Assembly: GCF_011769525.1 (NCBI RefSeq)
Contig: NZ_CP050440.1
Span: forward strand, 1,179,501-1,243,500
Direction of reading: 5' to 3'
DNA length: 64,000 nt
From: Tolypothrix sp. PCC 7910
GTDB taxonomy: Bacteria > Cyanobacteriota > Cyanobacteriia > Cyanobacteriales > Nostocaceae
A program made the translations under genes and the position numbers. How positions within the stretch are numbered: position 1 is the first letter of the stretch; the number at the start of each line of letters is the position of its first letter. A model generated the notes under the pieces. It saw nothing but the letters and a program-made list of their open reading frames with translations. It was not told the origin of the DNA and ran no database searches. This document shows positions 28,121-36,641 of this stretch, piece after piece.

Positions 28121-29344
28121 ATGCCAGATTTGGTCAAATTTCTGTGTAACTCGTTGTTGGGTTGGCTGGCGATTCAGGTATGTTTAACCCTGGTGTTTTT
28201 GGTATCTCTGAATCCAAGCCAGAAGAACTTGTTACCAGATGACCAGTTACCCAAAACAGCGGTGATTCTCTGTCTACGTGGAGCAGATCCATATCTCAGA
28301 CAATGTTTGTGTGCTTTACTCAAACAGAACTACCCCAATTATGATTTAAAGGTTGTTGTCGATCATCAAGAAGACCCAGCTTGGAACATTGCTGTTGACA
28401 CCATCCAAGAACTAGGCGCAGTTAATGTTGAAATTAGCGCATTGCGAGCAATAAACAACAATTGCAGTCTCAAATGTAGTTCCGTAGTCCAAGCAGTCTC
28501 GGAATTAGATGATTCCTATAAAGTAGTCGCTTTAGTGGATAGCCATACTGTCGTTCATCCTAATTGGCTGCGTGAATTAGTTAACCCCCTATCTCATCCC
28601 AAGATAGGAGCAACCACAGGTAATCGTTGGTATGTACCCACAGGTAAACACTGGTGGTCTTTAGTACCTTATATAGCTAACATATCATTAGTTATACAGA
28701 TGTATCTGTTTGGTATACCTTGGGGTGGGACTTTAGCGATTAAAACCGAAGTCATTCAACAAACAGGACTACTCGATAAATGGAGTCGTGCTGTATGCGA
28801 AGACATTATGATTCGTAGCGTCTTGGGAAAACATAGGCTGCGGGTAAAATTTGTACCTTCTTTATTGATGCTCAATCGGGAAGAATGCGATTTACCCACC
28901 TTAAGAAACCAGATTGAGCGTCAACTCACTTTTTCTCGGCTTTATCATCCCCAACCCTCAGCGATTTTTGGTGATACGTTTTCCAGCATCTTGCAACCGA
29001 CTTTAGTCTTGATGTGTTTGCTATGGGCATTGTTCACTTCACAATGGGATGATTTCGTCTTTTTGCTGGCGTGTTATACCAGCTATACAGTTGGATTACT
29101 TTGGCTGATGCTAATTTTAGAGCATGGAGTACAGCAAATAATTCGCGATCGCCATCAAAAACCAACACCAATTTCATTTCCCACCATCATCAAACTCCTC
29201 ATCGGCATTCCCCTAACCCAATGGCTTTATGGGTTAGGAATGTTGTCTTCTTTAAGAATGTCTACAATGAACTGGCGTGGTATCACCTACCGCATTTCCG
29301 GCCCTTGGAACATTCGGGTAGTGGAGTACCGGAAGTATAGGTGA
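28121..29344 (+). CDS. Membrane-bound family 2 glycosyltransferase, paralogue A
   Basis: A 407-residue GT2 with ceramide-glucosyltransferase/HpnI-like layout: one N-terminal helix (about 10-30), a GT-A domain (KTAVILCLRGADPYLRQCL; CEDIMIRSVL; QIERQLTFSR near the QxxRW position), and two or three C-terminal membrane helices. The usual DxD metal motif, which in paralogue B reads DAD at 140-142, is DSH here, so metal binding and activity are doubtful or altered. Strongly similar to the next gene over its length, a tandem duplication. Located within the HGL glycosylation series; role unproven. Confidence 0.85.
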   Translation: MPDLVKFLCNSLLGWLAIQVCLTLVFLVSLNPSQKNLLPDDQLPKTAVILCLRGADPYLRQCLCALLKQNYPNYDLKVVVDHQEDPAWNIAVDTIQELGAVNVEISALRAINNNCSLKCSSVVQAVSELDDSYKVVALVDSHTVVHPNWLRELVNPLSHPKIGATTGNRWYVPTGKHWWSLVPYIANISLVIQMYLFGIPWGGTLAIKTEVIQQTGLLDKWSRAVCEDIMIRSVLGKHRLRVKFVPSLLMLNREECDLPTLRNQIERQLTFSRLYHPQPSAIFGDTFSSILQPTLVLMCLLWALFTSQWDDFVFLLACYTSYTVGLLWLMLILEHGVQQIIRDRHQKPTPISFPTIIKLLIGIPLTQWLYGLGMLSSLRMSTMNWRGITYRISGPWNIRVVEYRKYR

Positions 29345-29572
29345 GGGGGGATTGGGGAACTCGGGGCCCCCTCTGGGGATAAGGGGTAATGGGGACTGGG
29401 GACTGGGGATTGGGGATAAGAGAGAGAAATTCCTATTACCAATTACCAATTACCAATTACCAATGCCCCATGCCCCATGCCCAATGCCCCATTCCATTAA
29501 GAATTTTCCAGAAATCTTTGCTGCGTAAATCCTAAAACCAGCACTTTCATGGAATCTTCTAGGTGAGCAAAC
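29345..29572. repeat. Heptamer-type repeats and a duplicated leader
   Basis: GGGGACTGGGGATTG and CCAATTACCAATTACC tracts (about 29390-29485) are followed by CTGCGTAAATCCTAAAACCA (29521-29540), a segment repeated before hglT (31012-31031). Confidence 0.7.
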
Positions 29573-30832
29573 ATGAACGATTTGGCGAGATTGTTGTCTC
29601 AGATTGTACTGGGATGGCTGGCCATTCAGGTATTTTTGATTCTTGTTTTCTTGTGGAATTTGCGTTCTGATCAGGGGAAATTATTGCCAGATGACAAGTT
29701 ACCCAAAACTGCGATCGTTCTTTGTTTGCGGGGTGCAGATCCTTTTCTGCCTAATTGTTTGCGTGCTTTATTAAATCAGAACTATCCCCAGTATGATTTA
29801 AAGCTGATTGTTGATCGTCAAGAAGATCCAGCTTGGAAAATTGCGACTGATACTATCCAAGAGCTAAAAGCAACTAATGTTGAAATTAGCCCTTTGAGAA
29901 TTATCCGCAAAAACTGTAGCCTGAAGTGCAGTTCTCTACTGCAAGCAGCGTCAGATTTAGATGATTCCTATCAGGTAGTTGCTTTAGTTGATGCTGATAC
30001 CATCGTTCATCCTAATTGGCTGCGGGAATTAGTCAGCCCTTTAAATAATCCCCACATTGGCGCGACAACTGGTAACCGTTGGTACTTACCTACAGGTAAA
30101 TATTGGGGTTCTTTAGTACGCTACATCTGGAATGTATCTGCGGTTGTGCAGATGTATTTATATGGGATTCCTTGGGGTGGAACTCTCGCTGTGAAAACGG
30201 AAGTACTGCGTCAAACGGGACTTTTAGATAAGTGGAGTAAGGCATTTGGCGAAGATACTATGATGCGTAGTGTCTTAGGCAAAAATAAGTTACGAGTGAA
30301 ATTTGTACCTTCCTTATTAATGCTAAATCGGGAAGAATCAGATTTACCCAGCTTAAGATACTGGCTACAGCGTCAACTAATATCTTCACGTCTGTATCAT
30401 CCCTGGTGGTTGGCTGTAGTTGGCGACACGATTTTAACTATATTATTGCCAACTCTGCTAATTGTGTTGTTCGTAGCAGCATTGTTTACCCAACAATGGA
30501 ACACTGCAGTTTTCTGCTTGAGTTGTTACATTGGCTATATGTTGGGACTTCTCTTGCTGGTAATTGTTTTAGAAAAAGAGATACAGCAAGTCCTGCACCG
30601 TCATGGTGAACCGATAACAAAACTCGCACCAGCAACCATCTTCAAAATTTTCATTGGGATTCCCTTTACCCAATGGGTTTATGGTTGTGCCATGTTTCTC
30701 TCTCTGTGGATGTCAAAAGTCAAGTGGCGCGGAATCACCTACGATATCAAAGGCCCTTGGAACATTCGCCTCCTCGACTATCGCCCTTATAAAATCGTAG
30801 ACCAACCAAGCGATCGCAAACTTTCTCTTTGA
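29573..30832 (+). CDS. Membrane-bound family 2 glycosyltransferase, paralogue B
   Basis: A 419-residue GT2, co-linear with paralogue A upstream. N-terminal membrane helix (about 8-28), GT-A domain with intact DAD at 140-142 (VALVDADTIVHPNWL), the acid pair in GEDTMMRSVL and QRQLISSR in the acceptor region, then C-terminal membrane helices. Likely transfers a sugar from a nucleotide donor to a lipid at the inner membrane. The preserved DxD makes this the better candidate for the active member of the pair. Start ATG at 29573; a heptamer tract begins immediately after the stop. Confidence 0.87.
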   Translation: MNDLARLLSQIVLGWLAIQVFLILVFLWNLRSDQGKLLPDDKLPKTAIVLCLRGADPFLPNCLRALLNQNYPQYDLKLIVDRQEDPAWKIATDTIQELKATNVEISPLRIIRKNCSLKCSSLLQAASDLDDSYQVVALVDADTIVHPNWLRELVSPLNNPHIGATTGNRWYLPTGKYWGSLVRYIWNVSAVVQMYLYGIPWGGTLAVKTEVLRQTGLLDKWSKAFGEDTMMRSVLGKNKLRVKFVPSLLMLNREESDLPSLRYWLQRQLISSRLYHPWWLAVVGDTILTILLPTLLIVLFVAALFTQQWNTAVFCLSCYIGYMLGLLLLVIVLEKEIQQVLHRHGEPITKLAPATIFKIFIGIPFTQWVYGCAMFLSLWMSKVKWRGITYDIKGPWNIRLLDYRPYKIVDQPSDRKLSL

Positions 30833-31065
30833 TTGGGGATTGGGGACTAGGGACTGGGGATTGGGGACTGGGGACTGGGGGCTGGGAGATATTCCTATTA
30901 CTCATTACTCATTACTCATTACTCATTACCCATTACCAATTACCCATTACCAATTACCTATGCCCCATGCCCCATGCCCAATCCCCCATGCCCCATTCTC
31001 ATGAAATCTCTGCTGCGTAAATCCTAAAACCAAAACCAGCTTTTTCATGAAATATCTCCTTTATT
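30833..31065. repeat. Heptamer tandem repeats before hglT
   Basis: GGGGATTGGGGACTG units (about 30833-30888), ATTACTCATTACTC and CCCATTACCAATTACC units (about 30895-30960), CCCCATGCCCCATGCCC (about 30962-30985), then the CTGCGTAAATCCTAAAACCA leader shared with paralogue B. Confidence 0.75.
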
Positions 31066-32331
31066 ATGACAAACCAACCTCTGCGGATTGCTCTCTTTAC
31101 AGGATTGTATGCTCCCTTCCTTACAGGGGTTTCAGTAGCAGTACATCAGCGAGTTCGTTGGTTATTAGAGCAGGGACATGAGGTATTTCTCATCCATCCC
31201 GAATTTAATGATAAATACCCCAAACAAGTTGGAAATCGTCCAATGCCGGGATTAGAAGAGTTACAGAAATTTCCTAACTTTTCTTCCTATGCATTCCCTA
31301 CTCAACCACTGATTTTCTATAAGTCTCTACCTCAACCATTAAGTTACAAACATTGGAGTGATACTAAATTACTGTTGAACTTTCAACCCGATATTATCGT
31401 TGTTGAAGAATCAGCCCAAATGAGAGGAGCTTACTCAGCTTTCTTGCAAGGGTACGGTCGTGCTGTAGGAGTTAAATATGCCAAGCAGACAAAGACTCCG
31501 ATTATCTCAGTTTTCCATACAGATATCGTTGCCTATATCAAATATTACTTAGGTAGCTTCTTCTTTAGCTTACTGCGTCCAATTATTCCCTTAATAGTCA
31601 AGCAAGTCAGCGATGCTTACACCGTCAATGTATTTTCCTCGCGGGAACAGCTAATTAAGTACAATAATTTGCAATGTCAACGTGGGGAATACTTGCCCTA
31701 TCAAGGTATTAATTGCGAAAAATTCCATCCTCGTAATATTTGTTATGATCCCATACCAGGCGATCGCAGACCTACTATCCTCTTTGTTGGACGCATTACC
31801 GCCGAAAAGAATGTTACCCAATTAATAGATGCATTCCCCTATATTGCTGCCAAAATTCCTGATGTGCATTTAGTTATAGTTGGTAGCGGCCCCTTAGATG
31901 AGCAAATCAAAAGACGCGCCCAAAAATTTAAATCGGGAATTACGATTTGGGGAGAATCTCACGGGACAGAACTTTTAGGTTGGTTTGCTAGAGCCGATGT
32001 TTTTGTCAACCCCTCCGTCACCGAAAACTTTTGCACCACCAACAACGAAGCGCTGGCTTCCGGAACTCCTGTAGTTGCAGCCTTAGCACCCTCAACCGCA
32101 GAACAAGTCATTCCCGGACATAACGGCTTTCTTGCTGAACCCAACAATCCAGCAGATTTCGCCCAAAAAATCATTGCTATTTTAGAAAATCCCGAACTCA
32201 AAACAGCAATGACTCAAAACGCTCGCCCTTCGATACTAGACTTTGATTGGTCAGTTTGCCAGGAGAAATTTGAAGAAAAACTTTATCAGCTAGTTGCTTT
32301 ATCTAACAAGCAAAAAGTGAAGGTGAATTAG
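31066..32331 (+). CDS. hglT: HglT, heterocyst glycolipid glycosyltransferase (GT4)
   Basis: A 421-residue GT-B glycosyltransferase of family 4. The N-terminal acceptor domain starts RIALFTGLYAPFLTGVSVAV. The C-terminal donor domain has the hallmark ILFVGRITAEKNV and the E-x7-E motif in VTENFCTTNNEALASG. No membrane helix is obvious; peripheral membrane association is expected. In Anabaena sp. PCC 7120 the GT at the end of this gene series (HglT) attaches the hexose to the C26 polyol, completing the principal HGL. The name is given from position plus GT4 class. A hairpin between it and the convergent GMC gene may end transcription from both sides. Confidence 0.8.
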   Translation: MTNQPLRIALFTGLYAPFLTGVSVAVHQRVRWLLEQGHEVFLIHPEFNDKYPKQVGNRPMPGLEELQKFPNFSSYAFPTQPLIFYKSLPQPLSYKHWSDTKLLLNFQPDIIVVEESAQMRGAYSAFLQGYGRAVGVKYAKQTKTPIISVFHTDIVAYIKYYLGSFFFSLLRPIIPLIVKQVSDAYTVNVFSSREQLIKYNNLQCQRGEYLPYQGINCEKFHPRNICYDPIPGDRRPTILFVGRITAEKNVTQLIDAFPYIAAKIPDVHLVIVGSGPLDEQIKRRAQKFKSGITIWGESHGTELLGWFARADVFVNPSVTENFCTTNNEALASGTPVVAALAPSTAEQVIPGHNGFLAEPNNPADFAQKIIAILENPELKTAMTQNARPSILDFDWSVCQEKFEEKLYQLVALSNKQKVKVN

Positions 32332-32405
32332 CAACTTCCAACTCAAAAATACGCTGTTGCTGTGTAATACCAAGTCACAAAAATCCTGACACAGATAAAT
32401 TTTTC

Positions 32406-32434
32406 GTAGGGGTTTAGCATTGCTAAACCCTCTA
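32406..32434. terminator. Hairpin between convergent hglT and GMC genes
   Basis: GTAGGGGTTTAGCA pairs with TGCTAAACCCTCTAC around a minimal loop. It lies between two convergent stops and may act in both directions, although it also resembles a dispersed GGGGTTTAGCA repeat. Confidence 0.5.
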
Positions 32435-32484
32435 CCTAAAGATTACCCGTTCTCCTTTTTCCCTTCCCCATTCCCCATTTTTCT

Positions 32485-34026
32485 TTAACTCATTCTTGCT
32501 AACAAATGCTCTCCCACTCGCAAAGCATTAGCAATAATAGTCAACGATGGATTAACCGCAGCACTAGAAGGAAAAAAGCTGCCATCCACTACATAGAGAT
32601 TATCAATATCATGGGTGCGGCAATTAATATCTAACACTGAATTTTTGGGGTCTTCTCCAAAGCGACAAGTTCCACACTGATGCCCTACTTCTTTAACAGT
32701 AAACTTTTGGGTAATATGGTGCGAGAATCGCCCAAATGTCTGTGACTCGTCTAGAGATTTTAACACTTCAATCCAGCGTTGAATTAACCTATTAAATGCT
32801 TCTTGATTATTAGGAGTATAGTCAAGAAAAAGCTGCTCACCCTGAACACGCACGCGGTTGTGAAACTCTGGTAAATCTTCATTGATGATTAACCAAGCAA
32901 CAGCATGATTTGCTATTGTTTCAGCCACAATTTCAGGCATCATTGGTGGCCCATTAGCAGCAATTCTCTCTTTATTTATATTACCTAACAATTGTACACT
33001 CCCCATTGGGTAAGTAAAATCGTCCTCTCCCCAATATAAATCATTAACTCCTAGCGTTTTTTGAAAAACTGTGGGATTCAGTTTTGTACTCAAGGTCATA
33101 ACTACACCAAAGTTATGCGCCATGTAATTTCGCCCTACAAGATTAGAACTATTTGCTAATCCATTAGGGTGTTTATCGTTAGCAGATTTGAGTAATAATG
33201 CTGCTGAGTTAATTGCACCACAAGCCACAACCACAATATCGCCAGAAAATGTTTGACGTTTTCCAGAGATTTCTGCTTCTACACCAGTGATTTCTCGCCC
33301 TGATGCACTAGTGTGTAAGCGTACCACCTTTGCTTGTGTGATTAATGTTAAATTTTGCGATGCCAAACCTGGACGTATACCATTCACATCCGCATCCGCT
33401 TTGGCATTAATTAAACAGGGAAAACCATCACAAGTATCACAACGAATACAAGCACTTAAATGCGGATTAGCTTCATTAAGTTTGATAGCCAGTGGTAGAT
33501 AAAAGGGATGCATACCTTTATCTTTCAAACTATCATGAATCTCTTGAATATATGGTTCGTGGCTGATAGCAGAAAAAGGATAATCTTGATTTCTTGGCGG
33601 TTCAGTTGGATCTAGATATCGTTGCCCATGTACTTCATAAAGTTTCTCAGCTTGTTCATAATAAGGGGCGAAATCTTGATATTTTAAAGGCCATTCTGGA
33701 GAAATACCTCCTTGATGAATGACTTCTGTAAAATCTTGTTCGCGTAATCTAAATAGCGCGCCACCGTAAAATTTTGTATTACCTCCTACATAATAATTTG
33801 TTACTGGATTGATAACTTTACCGTCTTTGTCGTACCAATACTCTGAAGTGCGATAACATTCTTTGCGTAAGACTTGCTGCGAATCCCAATTGGCTTTGTT
33901 GCGAGGTAAGAAATTACCTCGTTCTAAAACTAAAATTTTCTTGCCACTCGTTGCTAATTTATAGGCCAAAGTGCCACCACCTGCACCTGTGCCAATGACG
34001 ATAGCATCATAATGTGCATCAGTCAT
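32485..34026 (-). CDS. GMC-type FAD oxidoreductase
   Basis: A 513-residue glucose-methanol-choline oxidoreductase. FAD-binding DAIVIGTGAGGGTLAYKL at the N-terminus, YYVGGNTKFYGGALFRL as the second GMC signature, a Cys-rich insert (CIRCDTCDGFPC), and a C-terminal domain with GHQCGTCRFG and VVDGSFFPSSAAVNPSLT, where His and Asn of the active site are expected. Such enzymes oxidise alcohols to ketones or aldehydes. Next to hglT, it could oxidise a hydroxyl of the glycolipid chain, since HGLs occur in hydroxy and keto forms, but this is inference. ATG at 34026 is preferred over the in-frame start three codons upstream. Confidence 0.87.
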   Translation of the reverse strand: MTDAHYDAIVIGTGAGGGTLAYKLATSGKKILVLERGNFLPRNKANWDSQQVLRKECYRTSEYWYDKDGKVINPVTNYYVGGNTKFYGGALFRLREQDFTEVIHQGGISPEWPLKYQDFAPYYEQAEKLYEVHGQRYLDPTEPPRNQDYPFSAISHEPYIQEIHDSLKDKGMHPFYLPLAIKLNEANPHLSACIRCDTCDGFPCLINAKADADVNGIRPGLASQNLTLITQAKVVRLHTSASGREITGVEAEISGKRQTFSGDIVVVACGAINSAALLLKSANDKHPNGLANSSNLVGRNYMAHNFGVVMTLSTKLNPTVFQKTLGVNDLYWGEDDFTYPMGSVQLLGNINKERIAANGPPMMPEIVAETIANHAVAWLIINEDLPEFHNRVRVQGEQLFLDYTPNNQEAFNRLIQRWIEVLKSLDESQTFGRFSHHITQKFTVKEVGHQCGTCRFGEDPKNSVLDINCRTHDIDNLYVVDGSFFPSSAAVNPSLTIIANALRVGEHLLARMS

Positions 34027-34372
34027 TTGCCTCACCCCAATGGAAAATAAAAAGAAGTTTTTAGAGTTGAGTTTTTAGATTTTGAATTTTGGATGAGGAA
34101 TTACCTGCGGTGAACCCATCTGCAGCAATCTTTCCTAATTGGTAAAATTCATAATTTGTAATTACTTTGTCCTCATAAAGTCACAATTATGAACTCATAA
34201 CTTATACCAAATAAAATAATATTTGCGACACATCAATAATATTCTAGAGGGCAGGGCAATGCCCGTGCCCCTACAATCTGTCGCATTCTTTTTTCAAATT
34301 GGTATTAGTTTAATTACGAATTACGTAGACGTGTAGCGGCTTACCGAAGGGTATTACGAATTAGTAATTACA
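34027..34372. repeat. SDR-GMC gap with a TTATACC...GGTATTA element
   Basis: No gene is seen. A 107-bp dispersed element (34201-34307) has the same ends and internal CTGTCGCATTCTTTTTTCAA block as those at 23794-23884 and 59236-59339. It contains a GGGCAGGGCAATGCCCGTGCC palindrome in the middle. Confidence 0.7.
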
Positions 34373-35197
34373 TCAGCGTCCGCGCATTTGATTTTCAGCA
34401 CAGGTTTTGTTCAACTTTGTTAACCCAATCCACCGATAAATTACATCTCCAAATTTGGGGAAAAGTTGAATATTGGAGAATAAAAGCTTGGTGAGGAATC
34501 CGTCAATGATGACTTCTGGTTGGTTTTGCTTAATCGCTTGCAAAATGGCGATCGCAACTTCTGTGGGTTGAGAAACCTGCGCTAATTTGGGTGAAGGTAG
34601 CCCAAAAGCCAGAAACATTCCCGCTTTGGTATATCCTGGGCAAACTACTGTCACGCCAACATTGGTATCGGCTAATTCTTGGCGCAGTGCATCAGTCCAC
34701 ATAATCATGCCGGCTTTACTGGCAGAATAGATACTGTTGTAAGGTGCGCCTTTTTTCCCAGAACCAGAAGCAATATTGACAATGTGACCGCTATTGCTAG
34801 CAATCATAGATGGTAGAATTAACCTTGTTAATTCCATCCCAGCAATTAAATTGGTAGTTAATATCGCCTGAATATCTGCTAACTCGTAATTTTGAAAAGC
34901 CCGGTATTTTTCAATAGCTGCATTATTAATGACAATATCAATCTTGCCTGCTATTTGATTAATCTGCCGGACTAATATAGGTAATTCTTCTACCTTACTA
35001 ATATCAAAAGGAATGCTAATGCCTCTACCACCTAAGGCTTGCACTTCATTTGATATCTGTTCTAGCTTTTCTTTGGAACGAGAAACACTAACTACGGTTG
35101 CTTGCTCTTTTGCTAAAGCACGGGCAATAAATTCTCCAATACCACCCGATGCTCCGGTCAAAAGGACTGTTTTACCTGCTATGGATGTCATAATCAA
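34373..35197 (-). CDS. HetN-like short-chain dehydrogenase/reductase
   Basis: A 274-residue classical SDR: NAD(P)-binding TGASGGIG, NNAAI, catalytic Ser in IVNIASGSGKKG, YSASK for Tyr and Lys, then PGYTKAG. The text (ARALAKEQATVVSVSRS, LTRLILPSM, MIMWTDALRQEL, YRWIGLTKLNK) is close to what I remember of HetN, the heterocyst-patterning SDR, but the position of the HetN ERGSGR signal pentapeptide reads ASNSGH. It is therefore a paralogue that probably keeps reductase chemistry without the patterning peptide. Same strand as the GMC oxidase downstream, so a keto/hydroxy pair acting on glycolipids is plausible. A second possible ATG lies at 35191. Confidence 0.8.
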   Translation of the reverse strand: MIMTSIAGKTVLLTGASGGIGEFIARALAKEQATVVSVSRSKEKLEQISNEVQALGGRGISIPFDISKVEELPILVRQINQIAGKIDIVINNAAIEKYRAFQNYELADIQAILTTNLIAGMELTRLILPSMIASNSGHIVNIASGSGKKGAPYNSIYSASKAGMIMWTDALRQELADTNVGVTVVCPGYTKAGMFLAFGLPSPKLAQVSQPTEVAIAILQAIKQNQPEVIIDGFLTKLLFSNIQLFPKFGDVIYRWIGLTKLNKTCAENQMRGR

Positions 35198-35456
35198 CCG
35201 TGTCTAATAGTATAGTTTCAAACAGAATTATAAAAATTGAGCTTTTCAATTTTTATAAAAAACTTTAGTAGACATCCCCTATTTATTTTGTAATCATTGA
35301 GCAGCGTTTATTGCTGCTAATATTGCTTTTTACACTAAATCAAAATTTCAATTTGTAATGGCTGTGACTAGTTTTAAAATTTAGCTGTAGATAAGCGATC
35401 GCACCTAAAATTGATTGAAGACCGTGAAAAGTGCGATTTTACGCCGGAGTTTTTTC

Positions 35457-36641
35457 ATGAAAGGCGATCAATGGCAGCAACCTCACCTCATATCTCGTTG
35501 GATTGGAGTAGCGATCGCTTTTTATGCATTCATCGCTATTGGTATTGCCGAAGCGGGATTAGGGGTGCTGTTACCGTCAATCTTGTCCACCTACCAACTA
35601 ACTCCCGCAACAGTTACACTGCTATTTGTTAGTCAAATTAGTGGATACATTGTCGCTGCATTCAGCAGTAGTTTAGTGAGTAGCCGTTTAGGGCTGGCGC
35701 GAATGCTTCTGATTGCTGCTAGCGCGCTGACAACTGCACTGCTCATTTATGCTTTATCTCCTTACTGGTTAATCATGGTTATTGCCGGAACCTTGCTAGG
35801 GTTGGGGATTGGGTTAATTGATGCCGGGATCAACACCTACATTGTGCAGGACTCGCGTAGTGCCAATCTGATCGGTTCGCTCCATGCTTTTTATGGGATT
35901 GGCGCACTTTTGGGGCCTGCGGTAGCAACAACACTGTTAGCTGTTGGCATGAATTGGCGGCAGGTGTATCTGGTGTTGGCGAGTGTGGTTAGTATATTGG
36001 TAATTGTTCTTATCAGTGTTATTCTCTGGCGCTATCAGCCGATGATGGCAAAGGTAACGCCATCTGATACCAGTGCAGTGAGTAATTTGCGGCGATCGCT
36101 TTATCATCCAGTTGTGCTGCTAAGTGGATTGCTCTTGCTTGTATATGTAGGCACCGAAGCCTCTGTTGGTAACTGGGCATACACAGTACAATCCGTTGCC
36201 CGACAAACGCCTGAACTAATTGCTGGATATAGTGTCAGTGCTTATTGGATGGGTTTGACAATCGGACGCTTCAGCTTGAGTTACGCTTTGAACAGACTGG
36301 GCGCTGTTCGTACCATCAGCCTATCCCTAATTTTATTAATGATTAGCCTCGTAGCTTGGTGGCTTTTACCTGATCAGTGGATTAGCTTACCGTTAATTGG
36401 TTTTGCGTTAGCCGCCATCTTTCCTGCCACAATTTGGCTGATTCCCCAACGAGTCCCAGAGGCGCTGGTACCTGCGGCAGTGGGTTTTGCTACCAGTACC
36501 GCCAGTTTTGGAGCTGCGCTCATCCCGACGGGAGTCGGTTGGTTGGCGAACTGGGCAGGATTGGATATTATTCCGATGTTGATGCTGCTACCTGCGATTG
36601 TGATGATTGGTGTACATTGCTGGTTAGTCCAACATCGGTAA
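35457..36641 (+). CDS. MFS transporter
   Basis: A 394-residue protein with about twelve membrane helices and the glycine-rich patterns of the major facilitator superfamily (GLGIGLIDAGINTYIV, HAFYGIGALLGPAVAT). The start is the ATG at 35457 (MKGDQWQQPHL); a TTG frame extension to 35415 exists but lacks support. Substrate unknown. The stop codon is directly adjacent to the stop of the convergent lnt gene with no base between. Confidence 0.85.
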   Translation: MKGDQWQQPHLISRWIGVAIAFYAFIAIGIAEAGLGVLLPSILSTYQLTPATVTLLFVSQISGYIVAAFSSSLVSSRLGLARMLLIAASALTTALLIYALSPYWLIMVIAGTLLGLGIGLIDAGINTYIVQDSRSANLIGSLHAFYGIGALLGPAVATTLLAVGMNWRQVYLVLASVVSILVIVLISVILWRYQPMMAKVTPSDTSAVSNLRRSLYHPVVLLSGLLLLVYVGTEASVGNWAYTVQSVARQTPELIAGYSVSAYWMGLTIGRFSLSYALNRLGAVRTISLSLILLMISLVAWWLLPDQWISLPLIGFALAAIFPATIWLIPQRVPEALVPAAVGFATSTASFGAALIPTGVGWLANWAGLDIIPMLMLLPAIVMIGVHCWLVQHR

